A DNA stretch of 64,000 nucleotides, from the NCBI RefSeq assembly GCF_026183895.1, contig NZ_JAPFQI010000009.1, positions 62,001 through 126,000 on the forward strand. Direction: 5' to 3'. Below the pieces are notes generated by a model, which saw only the letters and a list, made by a program, of their open reading frames with translations, ran no database searches and was not told the origin of the DNA. Shown here piece after piece: positions 56,682 to 64,000 of the stretch (positions are counted from its first letter, which is position 1; each line of letters opens with the position of its first letter). The DNA comes from Sabulicella glaciei. Lineage in GTDB: Bacteria; Pseudomonadota; Alphaproteobacteria; Acetobacterales; Acetobacteraceae. The position numbers and the translations under genes are program-made.

Positions 56682-58110
56682 CGAAACGCTGGCCTACCTC
56701 CCCATCTCCTCGCTCGCATCCCGGATGGCGCGCGGGGAGCTTTGCCCGGTCGCGGTGACCGAGGCCCTCCTCGCCCGCATCGGCGAGCGGGATGGCGTGC
56801 TCAACAGCTACATCACCATCATGGCCGAGCCCGCGCTTGCCGCATCCCGCGCCGCCGCCGACGCCCTGCGCTCGGACCGCCCGCGCGGCCCGCTGCACGG
56901 CGTGCCCATCGCGCTGAAGGACCTCCTCGCAACCAGGGGCGTGCGCACGACATCCGCCTGCGCCGCCTTTGCCGACTGGGCTCCCGACCATGACGCGATC
57001 GTCGTGGAACGCCTCGCCGCAGCCGGAGCGGTCATCATCGGCAAGAACAACATGCACGAGGCGGCGGCAGGCTCCAGCGGGCTCGTGTCCCATTCCGGCC
57101 CCATGCGGAACCCGTGGGACACGCGCTTCGTCACCGGCGGCTCCAGCGGCGGCTCGGCGGCGGCCGTCGCAGCGGGGCTCGCCTTCGGCGCCGTGGGCAG
57201 CGACACCGCAATGTCCATCCGGCACCCGGCTGCCTATTGCGGCGTGGTCGGCCTCAAGCCGAGCTTTGGCCGGGTCAGCAAGCACGGCGCCTTGCCCCTT
57301 GCCTGGTCGCTCGACCACGTCGGCCCGATCACGCGCACGGTGCGCGATGCCGCGCTGATGCTCGGCGTGCTCGCAGGCTTTGACCCGCGCGACCCTGCAT
57401 CGCTGGACCGGCCGGTTCCCGATTACGCCGCCGCCCTGGATGGCGACATTCGCGGCCTGCGGGTCGGCGTGCCCCGGCGGCATTTCTTTGAGGGCTGCGA
57501 GGTCTCGACCCTCGCGGCGGTGGAGGCGGCGATCGGCACGCTGCGCGATCTCGGAGCGACACTGGAGGAGTGCGAGCTGCCGCATGCCGCCGATGCGCCG
57601 CTCCTCGTGCGGACCATCCTGCTGGCTGAGGCCGCCACTTATCACGCCGAGCGGCTCCGCCAGACCCCCGAACTCCTCAGCCCCAGCCTCAAGGGCGCGC
57701 TCGGAACGGGCTCGCTGGTGAGCGCGGTGCATTACGTGCAGGCGCAGCGTGCGCGCCGGGTCGTGGGGGAGGGCTTCGCCCGGGTGATGGCCAAGTTCGA
57801 CGTGCTGGTGATGCCGACCACGCCGCTGCCAGCCTGCCGGGCGGAAGCGGACGAGGCGGCGCTGACGGGGCCGCGGATGCGCAACACGGCCCCCTTCAAC
57901 TTAACCGGGCTGCCCGCCCTTTCCCTGCCCTGCGGCTTCACGGGGGAGGGAATGCCGGTCGGCCTGCAGATCGTGGGCCGCGCCTGGGACGAGGCCACCG
58001 TCCTGCGCGTCGCCGATGTCTTCGAGCGCGCGACGGAGTGGCACAAGAGGCGCCCTGGGGGTCCGGCCCTCGCCATGGGGGAGCCTCCATTATCTGGTGG
58101 ACAAGCCTGA
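56674..58110 (+). CDS. Amidase signature enzyme (GatA/AtzE-like)
   Basis: A 478-residue amidase. The catalytic Lys is in GVPIALKDLLATRGVRT, and the two Ser residues are in FVTGGSSGGSAAAVAAGLAFGAVGSDTAMSIRHPAAYCG. KPSFGRVSKHGALPLAWSLDHVGP follows, a close family segment. The size and the small coupled upstream gene fit a two-subunit AtzE/AtzG-type enzyme, with substrate unknown. It is intact although both flanks are decayed. A region with no clear gene follows to 58301. Confidence 0.88.
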   Translation: MDNETLAYLPISSLASRMARGELCPVAVTEALLARIGERDGVLNSYITIMAEPALAASRAAADALRSDRPRGPLHGVPIALKDLLATRGVRTTSACAAFADWAPDHDAIVVERLAAAGAVIIGKNNMHEAAAGSSGLVSHSGPMRNPWDTRFVTGGSSGGSAAAVAAGLAFGAVGSDTAMSIRHPAAYCGVVGLKPSFGRVSKHGALPLAWSLDHVGPITRTVRDAALMLGVLAGFDPRDPASLDRPVPDYAAALDGDIRGLRVGVPRRHFFEGCEVSTLAAVEAAIGTLRDLGATLEECELPHAADAPLLVRTILLAEAATYHAERLRQTPELLSPSLKGALGTGSLVSAVHYVQAQRARRVVGEGFARVMAKFDVLVMPTTPLPACRAEADEAALTGPRMRNTAPFNLTGLPALSLPCGFTGEGMPVGLQIVGRAWDEATVLRVADVFERATEWHKRRPGGPALAMGEPPLSGGQA

Positions 58111-58301
58111 GAGCAGCGACGATCTTGTCGGTACCGCGCAACGGCCATCGCGGCGACAGACACCGTGCGCTTCATGATGCTGAGTGCGTCACGTGACCCC
58201 GGGAGCACGAGTTTCTGTTGGCTCGGCAAATCCGAACTCCCAGGAGGGCGGCCCGAAATCACTAGTCTTCGGGCGGGATTCGCCACTGCTAGTTTTCCGG
58301 G
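58111..58301. other. Gap with no gene, short A+T-rich inverted pieces
   Basis: Between the amidase and the resolvase remnant no protein-like frame is seen. Two CTAG-bearing segments at about 58260-58293 resemble the irregular arms of a recombination (res) region upstream of a resolvase gene. This is only a visual hint. Confidence 0.3.
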
Positions 58302-58580
58302 ATGTCTCGCCACCTGAAAGCTTCTGCCCGAAAAGCGTCCGCCCAAACCGTCTGCGCGGAGACGGTCACCCCCGTTCTCTTCGACGACCTGCCCGAGGGG
58401 CCGCGTCTCATTGGCTACGCCCGCGTGTCCACGCCGAGCAGACGGTCGAGCCGCAGCGTCAAGCGCTGGCCGCTGCCGGCGCGGCGGTGGTCCATGTGGA
58501 TGACAGCATCGGCCGCTCGGTCACACGGCAACCCGGCCTGGAGGCAGCGATGAGCGCGCTCCGGCCTGGCGACACGCGCC
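58302..58580 (+). pseudogene. Serine recombinase (resolvase) N-terminal remnant, frameshifted
   Basis: The first frame reads RLIGYARVST, the start of the resolvase catalytic domain with its Ser. A one-base loss near 58430 then shifts to a frame reading AEQTVEPQRQALAAAGAAVV and SIGRSVTRQPGLEAAMSAL, and RPGDT. After that the sequence leaves the family and becomes a glutathione S-transferase tail. It lacks the rest of the catalytic core and the DNA-binding end. Confidence 0.75.
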
Positions 58581-58596
58581 GGCACGTCGGCCTGCC

Positions 58597-58862
58597 GCAC
58601 ATCTATGGCGAGGCGCCGGCCGCAGTCGACGCAGCGAAGAGCTACTTCCTGCGGCAGGCGCAGGTCGTGTCCGACCTCCTGGACGACGGCCGGCCCTGGC
58701 TGATGGGCGAAGCCTTCACCGGCGCCGACATCCTGCTGACCTCGTGCTTCGGGATGGCCTTGCCCTACGGGTTGCAGCTCACCGAGACCCTCACCGCCTA
58801 CCGTGCGCGCCATCGCGCGTCCGGCCTACGTCGCGGCGATGCAGGCTAACCAACCGCCGTAA
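58597..58862 (+). pseudogene. Glutathione S-transferase C-terminal remnant
   Basis: The translation shows IYGEAPAAVDAAKSYFLRQ, the region DDGRPWLMGEAFTGADILL and LPYGLQLTETLTAYRA, which match the C-terminal helical domain of a glutathione S-transferase. A frameshift near 58805 changes to a second frame reading IARPAYVAAMQANQPP and a stop, the normal family end. The N-terminal thioredoxin-like domain is absent, replaced by resolvase sequence. Confidence 0.72.
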
Positions 58863-58868
58863 CGGTAG

Positions 58869-59192
58869 TGTCCTTTGTTGCTAGAGGTGAGGGTTGCCCG
58901 GTGGTGTGCCACCGGGAGCAGGTTCTCCTGGCCGGCGTAGTTGAGCGCTTTGGCCTCGGCGGGCGGGATGTGACCGATGAGGTTCAGCTGACGCCGAGGG
59001 TGAACCAGTCGACCTATTCGAGGGTGGCGAATTTCACGGCATCGCGCGACCGCTAGGGGCTGCGCCGGTGAATGACCTTGGCTTGTTGATGCCGTTGATA
59101 CACTCAGCCAAGACGTTGTCGTAGCTGTCGCCGAACTCCACCGACGGAGGGTTCGGCGCCAGCCTCGGCCATGCGCTCGGTGTTAAGCCCCA
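58869..59192 (-). pseudogene. IS3-family transposase (OrfB) C-terminal remnant
   Basis: On the minus strand, in several frames, are LNTERMAEAGAEPSVGG, GDSYDNVLAECINGI, AKVIHRRSPWRSRDAVKFATLE and IGHIPPAEAKALNYAGQENL, the last part of an IS3-type integrase core and tail. The region has at least two frame changes and two in-frame stops, so it is inactive. It is the right boundary of the scarred segment before the DUF2189 gene. Confidence 0.8.
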
Positions 59193-59203
59193 TCGTATCG
59201 GGT

Positions 59204-60070
59204 CTAGCGCGCGGCGGGCAGACTTGCTTCCTCGGCGCCCTCTTCCACGGCCCCGACCAGTTCCGCATAGGCATGCCAGGTGGCATGGCCGATCACGGGC
59301 ACGACCAGGACCAGCCCGAACAGCCCGGCACCAATCCCGATCAGCGTCAGGATCGCGATGAGCGAGGCCCACAGTGCCATGGTGAGGGGACTGGCGAGGC
59401 AGGCGCGAAGGCTCGTCATGGCGGCGGTCATCGCGTCCACCCGCCGGTCCACCAGCATCGGCAGGCTGACGGCGCTGAGCGCGAAGACGAGCGCGGACAG
59501 CACGGCACCAATCCCGAACGAGGCGACGACAAAGCCGTAATCCGCCAGGGCCGTGGCGAGGAAGGTGTCGATCGGCGGCAGGTCGAGCCCGAAGAACAGG
59601 AACCAGATCATGGTCGCCACGCGCATCCAGCCATAGAAGAACAGCATGAGCAGCGCGCTCATCAGGCCAATGCCCCAGCGGTTGCGCGAAAAGCCGGCGA
59701 AAAGCGCTCCGCCGCCCGGCGACTGGCCGCGCATCTGGCGCCGGCTGGCCTCGTAGAGCGGCACGGCCAGGACCGGCGCCGCCAGCATGAAGCCGGTGAT
59801 CAGCGGCAGGATCAGCACCGCGCTCTGGGCATTCCACATCGCGGCGACGATGGCCCAGCCGACCAGCGCGCAGAACAGTCCGACGGCGAGGCCGATCGCG
59901 GGCTTCCGCTGGAAATCGCGCCAGCCGGCACCCATCCATCGCGCCACGGCCTCGGGCGGCGCGCGCCGCACCGGGATGCCCGCCGCCACCAGCTCGCCGC
60001 TAGCGCTGACGGGATCGACCGCGGCGCCGACGGGCGGGTCCTCGAAGCGGCCGGGAACGGGGGCGTTCAT
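59204..60070 (-). CDS. DUF2189 domain multi-pass membrane protein
   Basis: A 288-residue protein with six hydrophobic helices and the family pattern ARWMGAGWRDFQRKPAIGLAVGLF, FGLM-like GFMLAAPVLAVPLYEASRR and VIGHATWHAYAELV at the end. The family is found in alphaproteobacteria, often near cytochrome oxidase genes. Its function is unknown. The start overlaps the small upstream gene by four bases, and the end is followed directly by the IS3 remnant. Confidence 0.85.
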   Translation of the reverse strand: MNAPVPGRFEDPPVGAAVDPVSASGELVAAGIPVRRAPPEAVARWMGAGWRDFQRKPAIGLAVGLFCALVGWAIVAAMWNAQSAVLILPLITGFMLAAPVLAVPLYEASRRQMRGQSPGGGALFAGFSRNRWGIGLMSALLMLFFYGWMRVATMIWFLFFGLDLPPIDTFLATALADYGFVVASFGIGAVLSALVFALSAVSLPMLVDRRVDAMTAAMTSLRACLASPLTMALWASLIAILTLIGIGAGLFGLVLVVPVIGHATWHAYAELVGAVEEGAEEASLPAAR

Positions 60071-60279
60071 GGCAGCGACCGGTGCAGCAGCCGGTAGCCG
60101 AGGAACATCCCGAACCCCGCGAAAAGCAGGCCGCTCGCCGCCATGTAGTCATCCCCCGCGCGGGCCGACAGCAGGAGCCCGCCGAACACCAGCAGGGCGA
60201 CAAGGAGCGCCCATCCGCCGGTGGCTAGCCCGTAACCGCTTGCGCCCGGGGAACCACGCCGCTCCGAGTTCTCGTCCAT
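60067..60279 (-). CDS. Small two-helix membrane protein upstream of DUF2189 gene
   Basis: A 70-residue protein with two hydrophobic helices ([20 protein letters not shown] and [21 protein letters not shown]). The frame is open to 60336, but the ATG at 60279 has an AAGGA ribosome site and keeps it out of the operator region. It overlaps the DUF2189 gene by four bases and diverges from ccoN. No family is recognised. Confidence 0.7.
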   Translation of the reverse strand: MDENSERRGSPGASGYGLATGGWALLVALLVFGGLLLSARAGDDYMAASGLLFAGFGMFLGYRLLHRSLP

Positions 60280-60323
60280 CGCGAAATCCTTCCACATCCG
60301 CCACGCGATTGGAAAGCGCAAAA

Positions 60324-60365
60324 CTTGCAGTTGCATGCAAGCCCGGCTTGCACTTCACTGCAAGC
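60324..60365. promoter_or_regulatory. Two tandem operator-like inverted repeats between ccoN and the divergent small gene
   Basis: Site 1 (60324-60341) has arms CTTGCA and TGCAAG with a six-base spacer. Site 2 (60346-60365) has arms GCTTGCA and TGCAAGC, also with a six-base spacer. Centres are 23 bases apart, about two helix turns, so two dimers would lie on one face. The TTGCA-N6-TGCAA layout has the same spacing as CRP-type sites (5-6-5) and differs from the FNR/FixK form TTGAT-N4-ATCAA. Site 2 lies 41 bases upstream of the ccoN ATG. Confidence 0.7.
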
Positions 60366-60406
60366 GTGAGGTTTCATCCTATGACTATTGTGCGGAGGAA
60401 CCGCGA

Positions 60407-61867
60407 ATGAGCGAGGCTGTGGCAGTCGTGGCCAAGCGCGCGGCGGTGGATGAGGTTCCCGATTACGACGACCACGTCGTTCGCCTCTTCATCATCGCCT
60501 CCGTCTTCTGGGCCCTTGTCGGCATGACAATGGGCGTGCTCATCGCCGCGCAGATGGTCTGGCCGCAGCTGAACGTCGAACCCTGGTTCACCTTCGGCCG
60601 CCTGCGCCCCGTCCATACGAGCGGCGTGGTCTTCGCCTTTGGCGGCAATGCCGTGATCGGCACCAGCCTCTATTGCGTGCAGCGGACCTGCCGCGCCCGG
60701 CTTCCTGGGCGCTTCGCGGCGGAATTCGTCTTCTGGGGCTACCAGCTCTTCATCGTGCTCGCCGCGCTCGGCTACGTCATGGGCGTGACGCAAAGCCGCG
60801 AATACGCGGAGCCGGAGTGGCTCACCGACCTTTGGCTCGCGATCGTGTGGCTGACCTATCTCGGCCTGTTCATCGGGACGCTGCTGAAGCGGCGCGAGGC
60901 CCATATCTACGTGGCGAACTGGTACTACCTGGCCTTCATCGTCGCGGTGACCGTGCTCCACGTGGTCAACAACCTCGCTGTGCCGGTGGCGTGGAACGAG
61001 GCAGACAGCGTGTCCCTGTTCAGCGGCGTGCAGGATGCGATGACGCAGTGGTGGTACGGCCACAACGCGGTGGGATTCTTTCTGACCGCGGGCTTCCTCG
61101 GCATCATGTACTACTACCTTCCCAAGCAAGCCGACGCGCCGATCTGGTCCTACCGGCTTTCCATCATCTCCTTCTGGTCGCTGGTCTTCATGTACATGTG
61201 GGCCGGGCCGCACCACCTGCACTACACCAGCCTGCCCGACTGGGTGCAGACGCTGGGCATGACCTTCACCATCATGCTTTGGATGCCCTCCTGGGCCTCG
61301 GCGCTGAACGGCTTCATGACCGCCTCCGGCCGGTGGGACAGGCTGCGCACCGACCCGGTGTTGCGCTTCATGATCGTAGCCGTCGTGTTCTACGCGGTCG
61401 CGACCTTCGAGGGGCCGTTCATGGGCGTGCGCACGGTGAACGGCCTGTCGCACTACACCGAATGGACCATCAGCCACGTGCATTCCGGCGCGCTCGGCTG
61501 GAACGGCTTCATCGTCTTCGGCGCCATCTACTACCTCGTCCCGCGCATCTGGGGCCGCGAGGCCATGCACTCCCGCGCCGCGCTGGAATGGCATTTCTGG
61601 CTCGGGCTGACGGGCATCATGCTTTACGTCACCGCCATGTGGGGCGCGGGGGTCATGCAGGGGCTGATGTGGCGCGCCTACACCTCGCTCGGCTTCCTGC
61701 AATACTCCTTCCTCGACACCGTGATCGCCGCGAAGCCCTACTACGCCATGCGGCTGCTGGGCGGCGTGCTCTACCTCGCCGGGGCGGGCGTCATGGCGTG
61801 GAACGTGTGGCGCACCATCCAGGAGCCGCGTCCGGCACCGGCGCCGGCGCCGGTGCCGGCGGAGTAA
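60407..61867 (+). CDS. ccoN: cbb3-type cytochrome c oxidase subunit I
   Basis: A 486-residue integral membrane subunit of the high-affinity oxidase that reduces oxygen and pumps protons. The heme and copper His residues lie in [48 protein letters not shown] and [13 protein letters not shown]. The tail is an Ala/Pro repeat. A GGAGGAA ribosome site precedes the ATG at 60407. It is the first gene of the ccoNO-P-fixH run. Confidence 0.97.
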   Translation: MSEAVAVVAKRAAVDEVPDYDDHVVRLFIIASVFWALVGMTMGVLIAAQMVWPQLNVEPWFTFGRLRPVHTSGVVFAFGGNAVIGTSLYCVQRTCRARLPGRFAAEFVFWGYQLFIVLAALGYVMGVTQSREYAEPEWLTDLWLAIVWLTYLGLFIGTLLKRREAHIYVANWYYLAFIVAVTVLHVVNNLAVPVAWNEADSVSLFSGVQDAMTQWWYGHNAVGFFLTAGFLGIMYYYLPKQADAPIWSYRLSIISFWSLVFMYMWAGPHHLHYTSLPDWVQTLGMTFTIMLWMPSWASALNGFMTASGRWDRLRTDPVLRFMIVAVVFYAVATFEGPFMGVRTVNGLSHYTEWTISHVHSGALGWNGFIVFGAIYYLVPRIWGREAMHSRAALEWHFWLGLTGIMLYVTAMWGAGVMQGLMWRAYTSLGFLQYSFLDTVIAAKPYYAMRLLGGVLYLAGAGVMAWNVWRTIQEPRPAPAPAPVPAE

Positions 61868-61874
61868 CGCGGCC

Positions 61875-62627
61875 ATGGCCACGGACGAGAAATCCCCCCG
61901 TTTCGCGCGGTTGCACGGTCGCTTCGAGCGACGCGCGGTGCGCTTCGCCCTCGCTATTCTGGTCGTGCTCTCGGTGGGCGGCATCGTCGAGGTCGCGCCC
62001 CTCTTCGCCCTGGAGAACACGGTGGAGAAGGTGGAGGGGATACGGCCCTACACACCGCTCGAATTGGCCGGCCGCGCCGTCTACATCCGGGAGGGCTGCT
62101 ATGTCTGCCACAGCCAGCAGATCCGCCCCTTCCGCGACGAGGTGGAGCGCTACGGCCCCTATTCGCTGGCCGCCGAGAGCATGTACGACCATCCCTTCCA
62201 ATGGGGCTCGAAGCGGACCGGACCGGATCTCGCCCGGGTTGGCAACAAGTACTCCGATGACTGGCATGTGCGGCACCTGATCAACCCGCGCGAGGTCGTG
62301 CCGGCCTCCATCATGCCGTCATACGCCTTCCTCGCGACGACACCGCTGCGGGTGGAGCGCATCGACCGCCTGATGCGCGCACACCTGCGCGTCGGCGTCC
62401 CCTACAGCGAGGAGCAACTTGCGAATGCGCGAGCCGACCTTCTCGCCCAGGCAGGCGCGGCGGACGATGCGACGGAGATGCTTGGGCGCTACCCCAAGTC
62501 GCAGGCGCGCAACTTCGACGGCCAGCCCGGCGTGACGGAGATGGACGCGCTCGTCGCCTATCTTCAGATGCTCGGCACGCTGGTGGAGTTCGACTGGCGC
62601 AGGCCGCGTCCGGACATGATCCGATGA
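61875..62627 (+). CDS. ccoO: cbb3-type cytochrome c oxidase subunit II (monoheme cytochrome c)
   Basis: A 250-residue membrane-anchored cytochrome c. It has a single N-terminal helix (FALAILVVLSVGGIVEVAPLF), one heme-binding CYVCHSQQIRPF (Cys75-Cys78-His79), and KRTGPDLARVGNKYSDDWH with MPSYAFL as the Met ligand region. It follows ccoN by seven bases and overlaps an 18-codon frame by four bases. Confidence 0.96.
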   Translation: MATDEKSPRFARLHGRFERRAVRFALAILVVLSVGGIVEVAPLFALENTVEKVEGIRPYTPLELAGRAVYIREGCYVCHSQQIRPFRDEVERYGPYSLAAESMYDHPFQWGSKRTGPDLARVGNKYSDDWHVRHLINPREVVPASIMPSYAFLATTPLRVERIDRLMRAHLRVGVPYSEEQLANARADLLAQAGAADDATEMLGRYPKSQARNFDGQPGVTEMDALVAYLQMLGTLVEFDWRRPRPDMIR

Positions 62628-62680
62628 CTGCGCTGGCCGCGCCTCGCCCGGCCTGGTCCGACGCGGAGCTTCGCGCATGA
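62624..62680 (+). CDS. 18-codon ORF in the ccoQ position, coupled on both sides
   Basis: An ATG (62624-62626) overlaps the ccoO stop by four bases, and its own TGA (62678-62680) overlaps the ccoP ATG by four bases. The 18-residue product has no membrane helix, so it is not a normal CcoQ (about 50 residues, one helix). It may be a relic of ccoQ or a translational coupler that carries ribosomes from ccoO to ccoP. Confidence 0.5.
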   Translation: MTALAAPRPAWSDAELRA

Positions 62681-63612
62681 GCCTGCCGCCCGACCGTGAG
62701 GAACGCAGGGGCGACTGGGTGCCGCCGAGGCCGCAGGTGGCCCCTGGCGCGCCGGACCCGGAGCGGGACCCGAACTCGCCGCTGCGCCACACCCTGCCGA
62801 CCTTCGACGGCATCCGCGAGCTGGACAGCAGCCCGCCCAAGGTGTGGACCTACATCTACCTCCTCACCTTCTTCGCCGCGATCTGGATCTGGGTCGCCTA
62901 CCCGGCCTGGCCCTGGTTCGGGGGCGCCACGCCGGGCATCCTGGGCTGGAACTCGCGCGGCGACCTGCCGCGCGCTGCCGCCATCGCCGAGGCCAATGCA
63001 CCTCCCGTCGCCCGCCACTTCGCCGCCGCAAGCTGGGAGGAAATCGAGGCCAGCCCTGAGCTGCGTGCCTATGGCGCCGCCGCGGGGCGCGGCTTGTTCG
63101 GCGAGAATTGCGCGCCGTGCCACGGCGGCAACGGACGCGGGGCCCGCGGCTTCCCCAACCTCGCCGACGGCGACTGGCTTTGGGGCGGCGACGTGGAGGC
63201 GATCGAGCAGACGCTGCGCGTCGGCATACGCTGGCACAGCTCCGACGAGACCCGCACAAGCCAGATGCCGGGTTTTGGCGCGCAGGGCATGATGGACCGG
63301 CGGCAGGTGCTCGACATGGTCGAGTGGCTGCGCGGCTCGGGCGGGCTCGAGCACGACGCGGCGGCGGCGCAGCGCGCCGGGCCGGTCTTTGCGGAGAATT
63401 GCGCCTCCTGCCACGGCGAAGATGCGAAGGGGAACCAAGACCTCGGCGCGCCGAATCTGACCGACGCGATCTCGCTCTACGGCAATGAGCGGGCCTCCCT
63501 GTTCCAGACACTCTGGCATGGGCGTGGAGGCGTCATGCCCGCCTTTGGCGGCCGGCTTTCGGACGACATGATCCGCAAGCTGGTCTTGCATGTCCGGGGT
63601 CTCGGTGAATAG
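62677..63612 (+). CDS. ccoP: cbb3-type cytochrome c oxidase subunit III (diheme cytochrome c)
   Basis: A 311-residue membrane-anchored diheme cytochrome c that passes electrons to CcoO/CcoN. It has the N-terminal DGIRELDSSPPKVWTYIYLLTFF anchor segment and two heme sites, CAPCHGGNG (Cys145) and CASCHGEDA (Cys242), with Met ligands in QMPGFG and VMPAFGG. It overlaps the preceding small frame by four bases and fixH downstream. Confidence 0.96.
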   Translation: MSLPPDREERRGDWVPPRPQVAPGAPDPERDPNSPLRHTLPTFDGIRELDSSPPKVWTYIYLLTFFAAIWIWVAYPAWPWFGGATPGILGWNSRGDLPRAAAIAEANAPPVARHFAAASWEEIEASPELRAYGAAAGRGLFGENCAPCHGGNGRGARGFPNLADGDWLWGGDVEAIEQTLRVGIRWHSSDETRTSQMPGFGAQGMMDRRQVLDMVEWLRGSGGLEHDAAAAQRAGPVFAENCASCHGEDAKGNQDLGAPNLTDAISLYGNERASLFQTLWHGRGGVMPAFGGRLSDDMIRKLVLHVRGLGE

Positions 63613-64000
63613 GCGCGCCGCCCCGCGTTGGATCCCGCTGCTCGCGCTGCTGCCGCTGCTGGCCCTCATGGCGGCCGACGCGGTCATGGCGGTGCTGGCC
63701 GCGCGGACCGATCCGGGAATGGTGGCCGATGCGCCGCGGCGCTTGGGCATGGCGCGGCTCAGCCCGACGGCGGAACTCCGGCTGGATGCGTCCGTGGCGC
63801 AGGGGCGTGGGGATGGCTACGAACTGGTTCTGCGGCTGCGGGATGCGACAGGTGCCCCGGTGCCCGCTTCCCTCGTCGAGGCGCGGCTCGAGCGCACGAC
63901 TCATGCCGCATCCGACCTCCCCCTCCAAGCCGTCCCGCGTGCCGATGGAAGCTGGTCGGCCCAGGTCGCGCTGCCGGATGCGGGCAACTGGCAGGTGACG
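63605..64000 (+). CDS. fixH: FixH family protein (3' end outside window)
   Basis: The 132 codons present are the start of a FixH protein, a membrane-anchored partner in cbb3 oxidase assembly or copper delivery. It has an N-terminal helix (WIPLLALLPLLALMAADAVMA) and then a beta-rich domain with YELVLRLRDATGAPVPASLVEARLERTTH and ending at DAGNWQVT. Two starts are possible: a GTG at 63605, given here, and an in-frame ATG at 63590; both overlap ccoP. The usual ccoG/fixG gene is not between ccoP and fixH. The gene runs off the window end. Confidence 0.82.
   Translation, partial: MNRRAAPRWIPLLALLPLLALMAADAVMAVLAARTDPGMVADAPRRLGMARLSPTAELRLDASVAQGRGDGYELVLRLRDATGAPVPASLVEARLERTTHAASDLPLQAVPRADGSWSAQVALPDAGNWQVT

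Noticed and set aside
54482-59192. A second copy of the tRNA-Val 3' end (right attachment site)
   Set aside because: The T-arm and acceptor sequence was searched for by eye through the accessory segment and was not found.

Overview
The window is a high-G+C, gene-dense bacterial chromosome segment. Gene content points to an alphaproteobacterium of the Acetobacteraceae, probably Roseomonas-like; this is inference from family content, not a database match. Supporting signs are the dnaA-dnaN-recF-gyrB block, a tRNA-His with an encoded G-1:C73 pair (lost in a large clade of other alphaproteobacteria), a tripartite-tricarboxylate (Bug) binding protein, FixL/FixJ-style signalling and a cbb3 oxidase operon followed by fixH.

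Layout. 1-5370: the 3' end of dnaA, then dnaN, recF and gyrB, closed by a strong terminator and tRNA-His. 5539-12770: small metabolic genes (NIPSNAP, ferredoxin reductase, acetyltransferases, a phytase-like esterase, an amidase, gmd, a Bug receptor). 13048-15875: a membrane histidine kinase and its FixJ-type regulator. 15928-18734, minus strand: an envelope-stress-like trio (BrkB, GlsB, glycine-zipper lipoprotein), then an HtrA-like protein whose catalytic residues all look substituted. 18757-23067: pncC/pgpA/slt on minus, dapA/smpB on plus. 23318-26856: an RTX-like repeat protein with a glycosyltransferase and a beta-rich protein. 26948-33745: rpmJ, a repeat-bearing secreted protein, glcDEF coupled to hldD and an RMD-like reductase. 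33779-36987: a LysM protein and psd-pssA. 37087-39868: three translationally coupled CoA-transferase genes. 39963-48135: assorted enzymes plus a blue-light (LOV) hybrid histidine kinase. 48169-53118: a complete branched-chain amino-acid-type ABC transporter operon with a cupin gene. 53194-54481: a Bcr/CflA efflux pump and tRNA-Val.

54482-59192 is a scar-rich accessory segment downstream of tRNA-Val. It holds a low-G+C membrane protein gene, a truncated gene of unknown family, a truncated and frameshifted methyltransferase, an intact small-subunit/amidase pair, and broken resolvase, glutathione S-transferase and IS3 transposase fragments. Core sequence resumes with a DUF2189 membrane protein and a small membrane protein, divergent from ccoNO-(mini-ORF)-ccoP-fixH. 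Two copies of the same inverted repeat lie between them.

The most interesting items are the tandem operator-like repeats upstream of ccoN, the 18-codon doubly coupled ORF in the ccoQ position, the predicted pseudoprotease, the LOV kinase, the RTX/glycosyltransferase locus, and a conserved-looking minus-strand reading frame at 35005-35406 without a normal start. No CRISPR array, intact insertion sequence or integrase was seen.
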